In this document: one piece after another, positions 42,509 through 51,691 of the stretch
Numbering within the stretch: the first letter of the stretch is position 1
Layout of the letters: every line of letters starts with the position of its first letter
Assembly: GCF_000687935.1 (NCBI RefSeq)
Contig: NZ_JHZZ01000001.1
Coordinates: forward strand, 2,192,001-2,256,000
Direction: 5' to 3'
DNA from: Polaribacter sp. Hel_I_88
GTDB lineage: Bacteria > Bacteroidota > Bacteroidia > Flavobacteriales > Flavobacteriaceae
DNA length: 64,000 bases
Position numbers and translations under genes: made by a program
Notes under the pieces: generated by a model
The model's input: only the letters and a program-made list of their open reading frames with translations
The model's database searches: none
What the model was told of the DNA's origin: nothing

Positions 42509-43479
42509 TGATGGATTATATATTGATTTTTATTATTATATTTTTTTTAGCTTTTTATTATAAAAAAATAGCCTTAAAATTTAACATTATTGATAGTCCT
42601 AATCATAGATCTTCTCACACAAAACCCACCATAAGAGGTGGGGGGGTTATTTTTACAGTCGCAATTTTATTGTTTTATTTTTTCAATAATTTTCAATATC
42701 CTTTTTTTGTTTTTGGAGTTTTGATGGCATCCATTATTAGTTTTTTAGATGACATCTATACGTTACCTTCAAAAATTCGATTTCCAATTCAGATGTTAGC
42801 AGTTTTTCTAATTTTATTGGAGGTTGGATTGCCTTTTAGCCCAATATACATTTTTGTATTTAGCTTATTCTTTGGAGTGGGTATTGTGAATATGTTCAAC
42901 TTTATGGATGGCATTAATGGAATTACAGGTTTGTATAGCTTGGCTACTTTGTCAGGGCTATACCTTATAAATGCTCAAGAACAACTCATCAATTCAGATT
43001 TGATCATATATACAGCTATTTCCTTACTTATTTTTGGTTTTTATAATTTTAGAAAAAAAGCACTCTTTTTTGCAGGCGATATTGGAAGCATCACTATTGG
43101 CATGTTATTATTTTTTATAGGGCTGTATTTTACCTATGTTTTAGCATCTCCTTTAATTTTATGTACAGTAATCGTATATGGTGCAGATGCAACAATTACT
43201 TTGTTATATAGAAAACTATGTACCAAAGAAAGTGTGTTTGACCCTCACAGGCACCACATCTATCAAAAATTAGTTCATATCAAAAAAATAGCGCATTTAA
43301 AAGTAGCTTTAGGATATGTTATAATTCAGATGTTGATAAATGTAATTGTATTGAAGTCTTACAGGTTAGCTTTGCAAACCCAACTTTTTATCTTTATTGG
43401 ATTGGTATTTTTATTTGTTGTAAGCTATATTTTTTTATTTTATAAATTAGAAAAAGCTAAGAAGGATAACTGCCAATAA
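42508..43479 (+). CDS. WecA-like undecaprenyl-phosphate glycosyl-1-phosphate transferase
   Basis: 323 aa, about 10-11 membrane helices, MraY/WecA family. Family markers are DSPNHRSSHTKPTIRGGG, then DDIYTLPSKIRFPIQM, the NMFNFMDGINGI motif with Mg-binding Asp, LFFAGDIGSITIG, and DPHRHHIYQKL. It starts assembly by moving a HexNAc-1-phosphate onto undecaprenyl phosphate. The last gene of the coupled group; WbpM-like follows 42 bases later. Together these two suggest an initiating sugar such as QuiNAc or FucNAc. Confidence 0.92.
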   Translation: MMDYILIFIIIFFLAFYYKKIALKFNIIDSPNHRSSHTKPTIRGGGVIFTVAILLFYFFNNFQYPFFVFGVLMASIISFLDDIYTLPSKIRFPIQMLAVFLILLEVGLPFSPIYIFVFSLFFGVGIVNMFNFMDGINGITGLYSLATLSGLYLINAQEQLINSDLIIYTAISLLIFGFYNFRKKALFFAGDIGSITIGMLLFFIGLYFTYVLASPLILCTVIVYGADATITLLYRKLCTKESVFDPHRHHIYQKLVHIKKIAHLKVALGYVIIQMLINVIVLKSYRLALQTQLFIFIGLVFLFVVSYIFLFYKLEKAKKDNCQ

Positions 43480-43521
43480 AATGAAAATAATTTATTGTAA
43501 TTTAGCAAAAATTAAATCTAT

Positions 43522-45414
43522 ATGTTAAGAAGTTTTTTTTTAAAAACCTTAAATAAATACGCCTCTAGATGGTTGGTATTAGGAATCGATGTGTTGCTAG
43601 TATGCTTTTCTTTTTTACTAGCCTATATCATTCGTTTTAACATCACATTTAATTTTAATACGGATCAATTTCTAGTGCAAATTCCGATTATTATCATAGT
43701 GGCTTTGGGTAGTTTTTTAATGGTGGGCTCTTATAAAGGAATCGTAAGACATACGGGTACCAAAGATGCTTTTAATGTGTTTTTAGGCATCACCATTTAT
43801 GTGTTATTACTAACGTTTATTGTCATTATCAATCAGTTATTCAAACTCAGTAGTTTTACCATACCTATTTCTATCATTGTCATTCATTATTTTGTTTCGG
43901 TTTTTATCCTCATCATTAGTCGCTATGTGTTTAAGGCATTTTATGATGTGATTTCTACAGAATTGAATACCATCAGAAATGTGTTGATTTTTGGGGCTGG
44001 AGAAGCAGGTATTATTACTTATGGTGCCTTAAGTAGAGATAAAAAATACAATTATGATATTTTAGGATTTATCGATGATGATGCGAATAAAATTAATAAA
44101 AAAATTGACCGCATTAAAATTTATGATTTTTCGAAAATTGATCAAGATTTTGTCAAGAAGTATGATTTAAGTGAAGTGATTATTTCTACGCAAAAAATAA
44201 GACCATCTCGTTTATTGGAGATTACAGATAAATTGTTATCCTTAGCCGTTGAAATAAAAATTGTACCTCCTTTGGTAACTTGGATTGATGGAGATTTACA
44301 GGCAAATCAAATCAAACAAGTAAATATTGATGATTTATTGAACCGCCAACAAATTTTAATCGACAATCCTATTGTTAAAAAAGAAGTCACGGATAAAGTA
44401 GTGCTAGTCACAGGAGCAGCAGGGTCTATTGGAAGCGAACTCTCGAGACAATTAGCCTCTTATAATTTGCAGCATCTGGTGTTGGTAGACCAAGCAGAAT
44501 CTGCCTTGTATGATTTGCAACAAGAATTGCAGCAAAAAGGAATCACCGGGTTTACGGCTTTGGTGGCAGATGTTCGAGATACAAAAAGAATGCGAGAAAT
44601 ATTCAAGGAATTGCAACCTCAAAAAGTCTTTCATGCAGCTGCCTACAAACATGTGCCTTTAATGGAAGACAGTCCGTATGAAGCGATTAAAATTAATATC
44701 TTTGGTACCAAAAATATTGCAGATTTAGCGATTAAATACAAAGTAGAGCGTTTTGTGATGGTCTCTACAGATAAGGCTGTGAATCCTACCAATGTGATGG
44801 GGGCTACCAAAAGAGTGGCAGAAATGTACATAAGTTGTTTGAGTAAACAACAAAAGAAAACAAAATTTACTACCACGCGTTTTGGCAATGTGTTAGGCTC
44901 TAATGGTTCGGTAATTCCGTTATTTAAAAAACAAATCGAACATGGTGGCCCACTAACGGTGACGCATAAAGAGATTACCCGTTATTTTATGACCATTCCA
45001 GAAGCCTGCAGATTGGTGTTGGAGGCCGGAACTATGGGGAAGGGAGGAGAGATTTATATTTTTGACATGGGCGAATCTGTTAAAATTTATGAAATGGCAA
45101 AAAGAATGATTTCTTTATCGGGTTTGCGATACCCAGAAGACATAGCTATTAAAATCACGGGCTTGCGCCCAGGAGAGAAATTGTATGAGGAATTGTTAGC
45201 AACAGGAGAAGACACCATAAAAACCTATCATGAGAAAATTATGATTGCTAAAACTCAAAAAATTAATGACAGCACTATTTTAGCATTGATAGAAGAATTG
45301 GCTTCACAAAAAAATAAATTATCGAGTTCAGAAATCGTAAGTAAATTAAAAGCGTTGGTGCCAGAATACATCTCTAACAACTCAACATTTGAAAAATTAG
45401 ACAAAGTTCTTTAA
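43522..45414 (+). CDS. WbpM/CapD-like membrane-anchored UDP-GlcNAc 4,6-dehydratase
   Basis: 630 aa. Four N-terminal membrane helices (about 10-135), a CoA-binding-like Rossmann domain (about 140-260), then an SDR domain from VTGAAGSIGSELSR (near 296). The active-site segment VSTDKAVNPTNVMGATKR has Met426 at the position usually occupied by Tyr, the Ser-Met-Lys triad known for long WbpM-type enzymes. It makes UDP-4-keto-6-deoxy-HexNAc. A -7 box with one mismatch (TAATTTAG, 43498-43505) lies upstream. The start of the export module follows. Confidence 0.92.
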   Translation: MLRSFFLKTLNKYASRWLVLGIDVLLVCFSFLLAYIIRFNITFNFNTDQFLVQIPIIIIVALGSFLMVGSYKGIVRHTGTKDAFNVFLGITIYVLLLTFIVIINQLFKLSSFTIPISIIVIHYFVSVFILIISRYVFKAFYDVISTELNTIRNVLIFGAGEAGIITYGALSRDKKYNYDILGFIDDDANKINKKIDRIKIYDFSKIDQDFVKKYDLSEVIISTQKIRPSRLLEITDKLLSLAVEIKIVPPLVTWIDGDLQANQIKQVNIDDLLNRQQILIDNPIVKKEVTDKVVLVTGAAGSIGSELSRQLASYNLQHLVLVDQAESALYDLQQELQQKGITGFTALVADVRDTKRMREIFKELQPQKVFHAAAYKHVPLMEDSPYEAIKINIFGTKNIADLAIKYKVERFVMVSTDKAVNPTNVMGATKRVAEMYISCLSKQQKKTKFTTTRFGNVLGSNGSVIPLFKKQIEHGGPLTVTHKEITRYFMTIPEACRLVLEAGTMGKGGEIYIFDMGESVKIYEMAKRMISLSGLRYPEDIAIKITGLRPGEKLYEELLATGEDTIKTYHEKIMIAKTQKINDSTILALIEELASQKNKLSSSEIVSKLKALVPEYISNNSTFEKLDKVL

Positions 45415-45453
45415 ACTTAAAAATTTTACAGTATTTTCGCAAAAAAAATAAAT

Positions 45454-46230
45454 ATGAATACAACCTTTAAAAATTTTTTTTTTATTTCTGTTAGTATTGT
45501 ACTCCTTTCTAACTGTGTTTCGAAAAAAGATATTGTGTATTTTCAGTTTGATGAAATAGATCAGTCTAAAGTTTCTAACAAATACCTGACTTTTTTTAAA
45601 CCAGATGACTTGTTAGAAATCACCATTTCAGCAAAAGATGTGGATGCCGTAAGACCCTTTAACTTATCAGCGGTTACCTATTCCACCTCATCAAATTCAG
45701 CCATAGGAGTTGCTCAAAAGCAAACCTATTTAATTGATGCGGATGGTGAAGTAGAGATTCCTATTTTAGGGAAGATTAAATTGGGCGGTTTGACCAGAGA
45801 AAATGGCATCGCCCTTTTAAAAGAAAAATTATCTCCTGATTATATCATCAATCCTCATATCAATATTCGGATTGTTAATTTTAAAATATCTGTGTTAGGG
45901 GATGTTGCAATGCCTGGCAATTATGTAATTCCGAACGAGCGTATCACCATCATCGATGCAATTGGTTTGGCAGGAGATTTAAATATTTCTGGGAACAGAG
46001 AAAATGTGTTGGTGATTCGTGAAGAAAATGGTATGAAAGTGAAATACAGGATTAATTTGTTATCCAACGATACCTTTATTTCTCCTGTGTATTATTTACA
46101 ACAAAATGATGTGGTGATTGTGGAACAAAATTATGCAAAGATCCAATCTGCTTCCGCTAATACAAATACAGGTTTATTTATATCCTTAACTGCTGTTTTA
46201 ATAGGATTATTAAACATACTAACAAGATAA
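45454..46230 (+). CDS. Wza-like polysaccharide export lipoprotein
   Basis: 258 aa. A type II signal with lipobox LLSNC (Cys21) is followed by the polysaccharide export domain (about 40-150), SLBB-like domain ISVLGDVAMPGNYVIPNER, and a C-terminal hydrophobic helix (TGLFISLTAVLIGLLNIL) seen in Bacteroidota members. It forms the outer-membrane export channel. TATTTTCG at 45432-45439 is a one-mismatch -7 box. One base separates it from the wzc-like gene. Confidence 0.92.
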   Translation: MNTTFKNFFFISVSIVLLSNCVSKKDIVYFQFDEIDQSKVSNKYLTFFKPDDLLEITISAKDVDAVRPFNLSAVTYSTSSNSAIGVAQKQTYLIDADGEVEIPILGKIKLGGLTRENGIALLKEKLSPDYIINPHINIRIVNFKISVLGDVAMPGNYVIPNERITIIDAIGLAGDLNISGNRENVLVIREENGMKVKYRINLLSNDTFISPVYYLQQNDVVIVEQNYAKIQSASANTNTGLFISLTAVLIGLLNILTR

Positions 46231-46231
46231 A

Positions 46232-48619
46232 ATGGAAGCATCTAAAGAGAATTTTATTGCGAACCAGCATACAGATACGGACACAATTAATATAAGAGAA
46301 GAGTTAGAAAAGTATGTCATCAATTGGAAGTGGTTTCTTTTAGCAATACTTATTGCTTTATCAGGCGCTTTTATCTATTTAAGATATACCATCCCTACGT
46401 ATACGGCCACTACTTCTATTTTGATAAAAGATAATCAAAAATCAGGCATATCCTCGGAATTGGCTGCTTTTGAAGATTTAGGAATTATTGGAGGTGGGTC
46501 TTCTAATAATCCAGAAAACGAAATTGAAATCTTAAAATCCAGAAAAATAATTGGTAAAGTTGTTGATGAACTTGATTTAGAAATTTCTTATTTCACAGAA
46601 GGTAGGGTAAAGAAAAGTGAAGTGTATACAAGCAAGCCTTTAGCAATAACGTTTGTAAGTAAAATACCTTCGTATGCTGCAAAGGATACTATGTTTATCA
46701 TTACGATTGTAGACAATGAAAAAATTGAATTTCGAACCCTTGAAGATGAAGTAACATCCGTATCTAATTTTAATGAACTCCATGAGAGTTCTTTTGGTAT
46801 TTTTAAAGTACTACCTAATGCAGGTTCTAGAGATGATTTGAAGGGAACAAAAGTAACTGTTGTAATAAGTAAAAGGGATCGTGTTATTGATCGTTACAAA
46901 AACAGAATACAAATCAATTCCACAAATAAAAATTCGAGTGTCTTAAATTTAAGCTTAACAGATGTTTCAAAAGACAAAGCCGAAGACATTTTAAATGAAT
47001 TAGTAGCGCAATACAATACGGATGCGATTAATGATAAAAATGAAGTTTCTAAAAAGACAAAAGATTTTATTGAAGATCGTTTGCAAAGTGTAGGAGTCGA
47101 TTTGTCCTCCATACAAGACGATGTAAAAGACTATAAGACAAAATTTGGCATCACAGGGTTATCGACTGAAGGGGAAATGATTTTACAAGAAATCTCTGAA
47201 AATAAAGCGAGCATTATTGAGTTGAAAAATCAATTAAGTTTAGCAGCTTGGATAGAAGGAAAGTTAAGTAAAGGTACCAAAGATAATGACGTATTGCCTG
47301 CCAATGTAGGGTTTTCGGATCCTATTATTTCTGAAGCTATTGAAAATTATAACACCTTAATTTTAAGGTTGAATCGATTTAATGATATTGCAGGTCGTAA
47401 AAACCCTGAGTTGATCGATTTACAACAGCAAATTGAAACGGTAAAAGCGACATTACTGGCCAATATTAGTAATGTGAAAACTTCGTTTCAATTGCAGTTA
47501 AATGCATTGAATAAACAAGCTGCAAAAGTGAATTCAGAAGTATCTTTGATTCCCACTATTGAAAGAGGGATGATTGATATTGAACGACAAAAAATTATTT
47601 ATGCTGAATTGTTTTCCTATTTATTAAAGAAAAAGGAAGAAACCGCGATTTCTTTGGCAGTAACAGTTCCGAATGCCAAGATTATAGATTATGCTTATGG
47701 CAATGGAGTGCCAGTATCACCCAAAAAGAACATTATCTATTTAGCAGCATTGTTGATTGGTCTTATTGTTCCGTTCGGCGTTATTTATATTAAAAATCTA
47801 TTAGACACAAAAATACATTCTAGAAAAGATATAGAAGAGTTAACGACGATTCCTTTTTTAGGCGATGTGCCACATTCTGATACGGATGAGAAAATTGTCA
47901 TTAGTAATGATTCAAGAACGAGTACTGCAGAAGCTTTCCGATTGATCAGAACCAATTTAGATTTTATGTTGCCCAATTTTGAGAGTGGTTTAGGGAAAAC
48001 AATCTTTATCACTTCTACTACCAGTGGAGAAGGGAAATCTTTTATCTCGATTAATTTAGCGGCAGCCTTATCGTTGTCCAACAAAAAAGTACTATTAATG
48101 GGGGTGGATTTAAGAGCGCCTAAAGTCACCGAATATTTAGGGATTCCAGAACGTAAAGGAATTACCAACTATATTACCAATGAATCTTTAACTGCGAAAG
48201 ATATTACATTTTCAATCCCAGAAATAAAAGGCTTGGATATTATTGCTTCTGGAGTGATCCCTCCAAATCCTGCTGAATTATTGCTTGGAGACAGAATTAA
48301 GCAGTTATTTGAGCAAGTAAAAAAGGAATATGATTTTATCATTGTAGATACAGCGCCTGTAAATTTAGTAACCGATACTTTCTTAGTCGCTAAATACGCA
48401 GATATGACCTTATATGTGTCTAGAGCGAATTACCTAGACAAAAGAATGCTAAAAGTTGCGCAGAACCTCTATAATGAGAAGAAGTTACAAAATATGGCGA
48501 TTGTGCTCAATGATACTGATATGACGAGAGGTTATGGCTATGGTTATGGCTATGGCTATGGGTATGGTTATGGGTATACGGATGTTGTAAAGAAACCTTG
48601 GTATAAAAGGATATTTTAA
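46232..48619 (+). CDS. Wzc-like chain-length regulator / BY tyrosine kinase
   Basis: 795 aa. A Wzz domain with one helix near 36-54 and another near 500-520 flanks a long periplasmic coiled region. The cytoplasmic BY-kinase domain has Walker A TSGEGKSFISINLA (near 598), Walker A' VLLMGVDLRAPK and Walker B FIIVDTAPV. The C-terminus (about 766-785) is a nearly pure GlyTyr repeat, the autophosphorylation cluster. It is encoded by a tandem GGTTATGGCTATG-type repeat at 48529-48578 that may vary in copy number. It works with Wza, and its phosphatase partner is at 50837. Confidence 0.94.
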   Translation: MEASKENFIANQHTDTDTINIREELEKYVINWKWFLLAILIALSGAFIYLRYTIPTYTATTSILIKDNQKSGISSELAAFEDLGIIGGGSSNNPENEIEILKSRKIIGKVVDELDLEISYFTEGRVKKSEVYTSKPLAITFVSKIPSYAAKDTMFIITIVDNEKIEFRTLEDEVTSVSNFNELHESSFGIFKVLPNAGSRDDLKGTKVTVVISKRDRVIDRYKNRIQINSTNKNSSVLNLSLTDVSKDKAEDILNELVAQYNTDAINDKNEVSKKTKDFIEDRLQSVGVDLSSIQDDVKDYKTKFGITGLSTEGEMILQEISENKASIIELKNQLSLAAWIEGKLSKGTKDNDVLPANVGFSDPIISEAIENYNTLILRLNRFNDIAGRKNPELIDLQQQIETVKATLLANISNVKTSFQLQLNALNKQAAKVNSEVSLIPTIERGMIDIERQKIIYAELFSYLLKKKEETAISLAVTVPNAKIIDYAYGNGVPVSPKKNIIYLAALLIGLIVPFGVIYIKNLLDTKIHSRKDIEELTTIPFLGDVPHSDTDEKIVISNDSRTSTAEAFRLIRTNLDFMLPNFESGLGKTIFITSTTSGEGKSFISINLAAALSLSNKKVLLMGVDLRAPKVTEYLGIPERKGITNYITNESLTAKDITFSIPEIKGLDIIASGVIPPNPAELLLGDRIKQLFEQVKKEYDFIIVDTAPVNLVTDTFLVAKYADMTLYVSRANYLDKRMLKVAQNLYNEKKLQNMAIVLNDTDMTRGYGYGYGYGYGYGYGYTDVVKKPWYKRIF

Positions 48620-48678
48620 GGAAATTTAGTTTTTTATTATAGCGAAGGCTATGAATTTAAAAAGATTAGTTGAATTTA

Positions 48679-48706
48679 TCCCGATTATTATCGGGATTTT
48701 TTTTTG
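48679..48706 (+). terminator. Rho-independent terminator of the capsule operon
   Basis: TCCCGAT, a TATT loop and ATCGGGA are followed by ten T residues. It lies about 60 bases after the wzc-like stop and marks the end of the export module. Confidence 0.9.
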
Positions 48707-48739
48707 AAATCAAAAGAAATGAGTTTTTATTTCTAGGAG

Positions 48740-50836
48740 GTACGATTGAAGCGATCTGTATGGCGTAAAATTGACGTCATTGCGAGGAGGTACGACGTGG
48801 CAATCTGTAGGTTTAATTTTCGAGTTTTCATTAACAGATTACTTCGTCCTACCGTCTTTATAAAGACGTATAGCTGTTTTTTATTTTCTTTACTTTTTTC
48901 CATTGATGACCCTTCGACTTCGCTCAGGATTATAATAACAAAAAAATCTAGACTTATTTTAATTTACTTGAATTCTACAAGCTATTACACTATCGTGTCC
49001 AGACCGTTTCACTGTGTTGCACTCTTTGAACACCTAGCCGTTTCATAGTTTTTGAATTGCTACGAAAATGAAAAGTATGTCGGGTTTAGAGTTATATTTA
49101 TATTAGTTAATTGAATAATAAAGGTTGGTTACGTATAAAAATAGAATAAACGTCATTGCGAAGGAGGTACGACGTGGCAATCTTTTAGTGAAGAAAGCCT
49201 ATTAATTTTTTACATTAACTAGTTAAAAGTATATTTTTTCTTTTCTCTATTTTTCTTTTCCATTGATGAAAAGAAACAAAAATCTAGACTTGAACTTTCA
49301 GCGGTCAAAACTATTTTCAAATCCTAAAATAAATGAACTCGCTGCGCTCAAACAGCATTTATTTTTACGGATTCTTCAAATGTTTGACACTCGCCTCCAA
49401 GTTCTATGTCGGTTTGCAGTTAGTAATTTACTTTTGATTTCTCTTAATTTTTTATATAAAGTTTTTGCGAAGGAGGAATGACTAAAGCAATCTTGTGATG
49501 TAGCATCCCTACTAAATTTAGGATACCCAACAATAAGATTGCTTCGTGCCTCGCAATCACGGTTTGTTAAGGGCGTTTGTTTCTTACACTAAAAACTGGA
49601 CTTCACTTTAAGAGTTATGTTGAACAAGTTTTAGTATCGAGTAAATGGTGATGGTAAATCTCATGAATTGGAATGATCAACGATATGATTGCTTCGTGCC
49701 TCGCAATGACGCTTTTAAGGCAAGAGGTTAATGAATGCTACATAAACTGTCAGTTCAAGCGCAGACGAGAACTATGGGTTTGCTAAATATAGGTTTCGAC
49801 TGCGCTCAACCTGACAACTATATTTAAATTGTTTATTTTTTTAAATAATTTTTTATTGCCCTTTTTTTAATATTAAGATAGCGCTAAATATAATGATGGT
49901 AATATTTTTTCAGTTTGAGATTTTATTCTCTGTTTCAAGATAGTTTTTTTCGAAGTCTTTTTAGATGAGTATACCTGCACTTCGACAGGCTCAGTGTGAC
50001 TTTGTTAGTTTGAACTGTTTTTTCGTTAAAATAAAATATATTTTAATTCTTTTAACGATTGCCCGTCTGATTTTTCCGAAAACTTTATAGATGATTAAAT
50101 CTGCACTTCGACAGGCTCAGTGTGACCTTGTTGATTTTTAATTAATTTATCTTTAAAAGATGTGGATATTATGTTTTTAAAGTACTAAAAATAACAATTT
50201 AAACTTTTTATAAAATAATCTCTACTGACAATGAGTTTAACGTATGTCAGTCTGAGCTTGTCGAAGACCTTTAGATTAGTTAAGTTTTCACTTCGACAGG
50301 CTCAGTGTGACCTTGTTAGTTTGAACTGTTTTTTCGTTAAAATAAAATATATTCTAATTCTTTTAACGATTGCCCGTTTGATTTTTCCGAAGACTTTTAG
50401 ATGATTAAATCTGCACTTCGACAGGCTTAGTGTGACCTTATTGATTTTTAATTAATTTATCTTTAAAAGATGTGGATATTATGTTTTTAAAGTACTAAAA
50501 ATAACAATTTAAACTTTTTATAAAATAATCTCTACTGACAATGAGTTTAACGTATGTCAGTCTGAGCTTGTCGAAGACCTTTAGATTAGTTAAGTTTTCA
50601 CTTCGACAGGCTCAACGTGACTTATTTAATTTGAACTGTCTTATCATCAAAATAAAATAAATTTTAATTCCAATTCATCTAATGTATATTAGTTGAGTTT
50701 TCCCTCTCTTTTCAAGACAGGCTTTGTCGAAGATTTTTAAAAGATATATTTTGATTCTTCGAAAAGTTCAGAGTTTAATTATGAAGTGTTATTCCATTCT
50801 TAAAACCTGTGATGTATTTAGATTGCAGATCTATAT
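48740..50836. repeat. Repeat field 3' of the capsule operon (gene-free)
   Basis: Over 2 kb without a convincing gene. It contains family A units on the minus strand (about 48741-48804, 49151-49180, 49530-49556 and 49683-49711), a family F variant (48886-49083), and from 49975 family C units (CTTCGACAGGCTCAGTGTGAC). Short reading frames here are composed of repeat sequence and are not believed. The field separates the export genes from the phosphatase. Confidence 0.75.
49980..50622. repeat. 310-bp tandem duplication with family C elements
   Basis: A unit of about 310 bases starting at CTTCGACAGGCTCAGTGTGA occurs at 49980, 50291 and, in part, at 50601. The two full copies differ at only a few positions and one indel. 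Each ends in a complete family C element (50246-50311 and 50556-50621), with left arm GTCAGTCTGAGCTTGTCGAAG-like and right arm CTTCGACAGGCTCA, GTCA and TGAC at the outer ends. Confidence 0.85.
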
Positions 50837-51577
50837 TTATTGGATAAACTTTTTATTGTTGTTTAGTAATGCTTCAACTTTACTCAAATTCTTTTTGGTT
50901 GCGATGGTTTTTAAAAGCTGTAAATGATTTAAATGGTGTGTATCAGTTCCCACAAAGTCATACAAGTTTTCTTTTAAAAGCCGCTCGCTGGTTTTTTGAA
51001 CTTCGCGTCCGTAATTATTGGTTAAAGACAATAAATTGAGTTGAAACAAACAGCCTGCTCTTTTTAATTTTGTAAATTCTCTAAAATTATTGTGATAACT
51101 ATTGTAGCGTTCTGGGTGGGCTAACACAGGTTTGTATCCTTTTAAACCCAATTGGAATAAAATGTCATACAAATTATTGGGTGGACTGAAATACGACATT
51201 TCTACCAATACCAAATTGTCTTTTAAGGTAAGGATATTGCCTTTTTCTAAAATAGCAGAAAATTGTTCATCCATCATATATTCTGCAGCAGCTGTAATAG
51301 AGATGTCTGTGATATTTCTTTTTTTGAGTTCGTTTTGTACTTCCGTTAATTTGGCTTTGATGATTTCTGGAGTATTCGGATATACATCTCCTAAAACATG
51401 AGGCGTAGTGATAAAGTTTTTAATTCCGAAAGAGGCCATTTTTTGAATCAAGTCTATAGAATCATTCAAATCTTTGGCACCATCATCAATGCCAGGTAAT
51501 AAATGTGAGTGAATATCGATGAAGTCTTCAGGGAAAAATTCGTTTAAAGGAATCTCTTTACTTTTAAAAAAAAACAT
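50837..51577 (-). CDS. CpsB/YwqE-type PHP-family tyrosine-protein phosphatase
   Basis: 246 aa. Metal-binding PHP motifs are DIHSHLLPGIDDGAKD, TPHVLGDVYPN, HPERYNSY and GTDTHHLNHL. Such proteins dephosphorylate the BY-kinase tyrosine cluster and control chain length. Location next to, but antisense to, the wzc-like gene, with 2.2 kb of repeats between, is unusual; these are often in one operon. It has its own consensus promoter. The start ATG at 51577 lies about 20 bases downstream of the -7 box. Confidence 0.92.
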   Translation of the reverse strand: MFFFKSKEIPLNEFFPEDFIDIHSHLLPGIDDGAKDLNDSIDLIQKMASFGIKNFITTPHVLGDVYPNTPEIIKAKLTEVQNELKKRNITDISITAAAEYMMDEQFSAILEKGNILTLKDNLVLVEMSYFSPPNNLYDILFQLGLKGYKPVLAHPERYNSYHNNFREFTKLKRAGCLFQLNLLSLTNNYGREVQKTSERLLKENLYDFVGTDTHHLNHLQLLKTIATKKNLSKVEALLNNNKKFIQ

Positions 51578-51593
51578 GTTTATTGATTTGTTA

Positions 51594-51622
51594 CAAATTT
51601 ACGATTTTAACAATCATTGCAA
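51594..51622 (-). promoter_or_regulatory. Bacteroidota promoter of the PHP phosphatase
   Basis: On the minus strand TTG (51622-51620), then 18 bases, then TAAATTTG (51601-51594). Both boxes match the consensus. The short leader to the ATG at 51577 fits. Confidence 0.7.
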
Positions 51623-51691
51623 GAAAAAAATAATATTAAGATATGAGATTGATTCGTTTAATTTCATTTTTGTCTTCTTATCCCCAATTTT

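Noticed and set aside
48746..49481. Reading frames of 72-100 codons in the field after the capsule operon
   Set aside because: They are made of family A and F repeat sequence and have no promoter or homologous motif.
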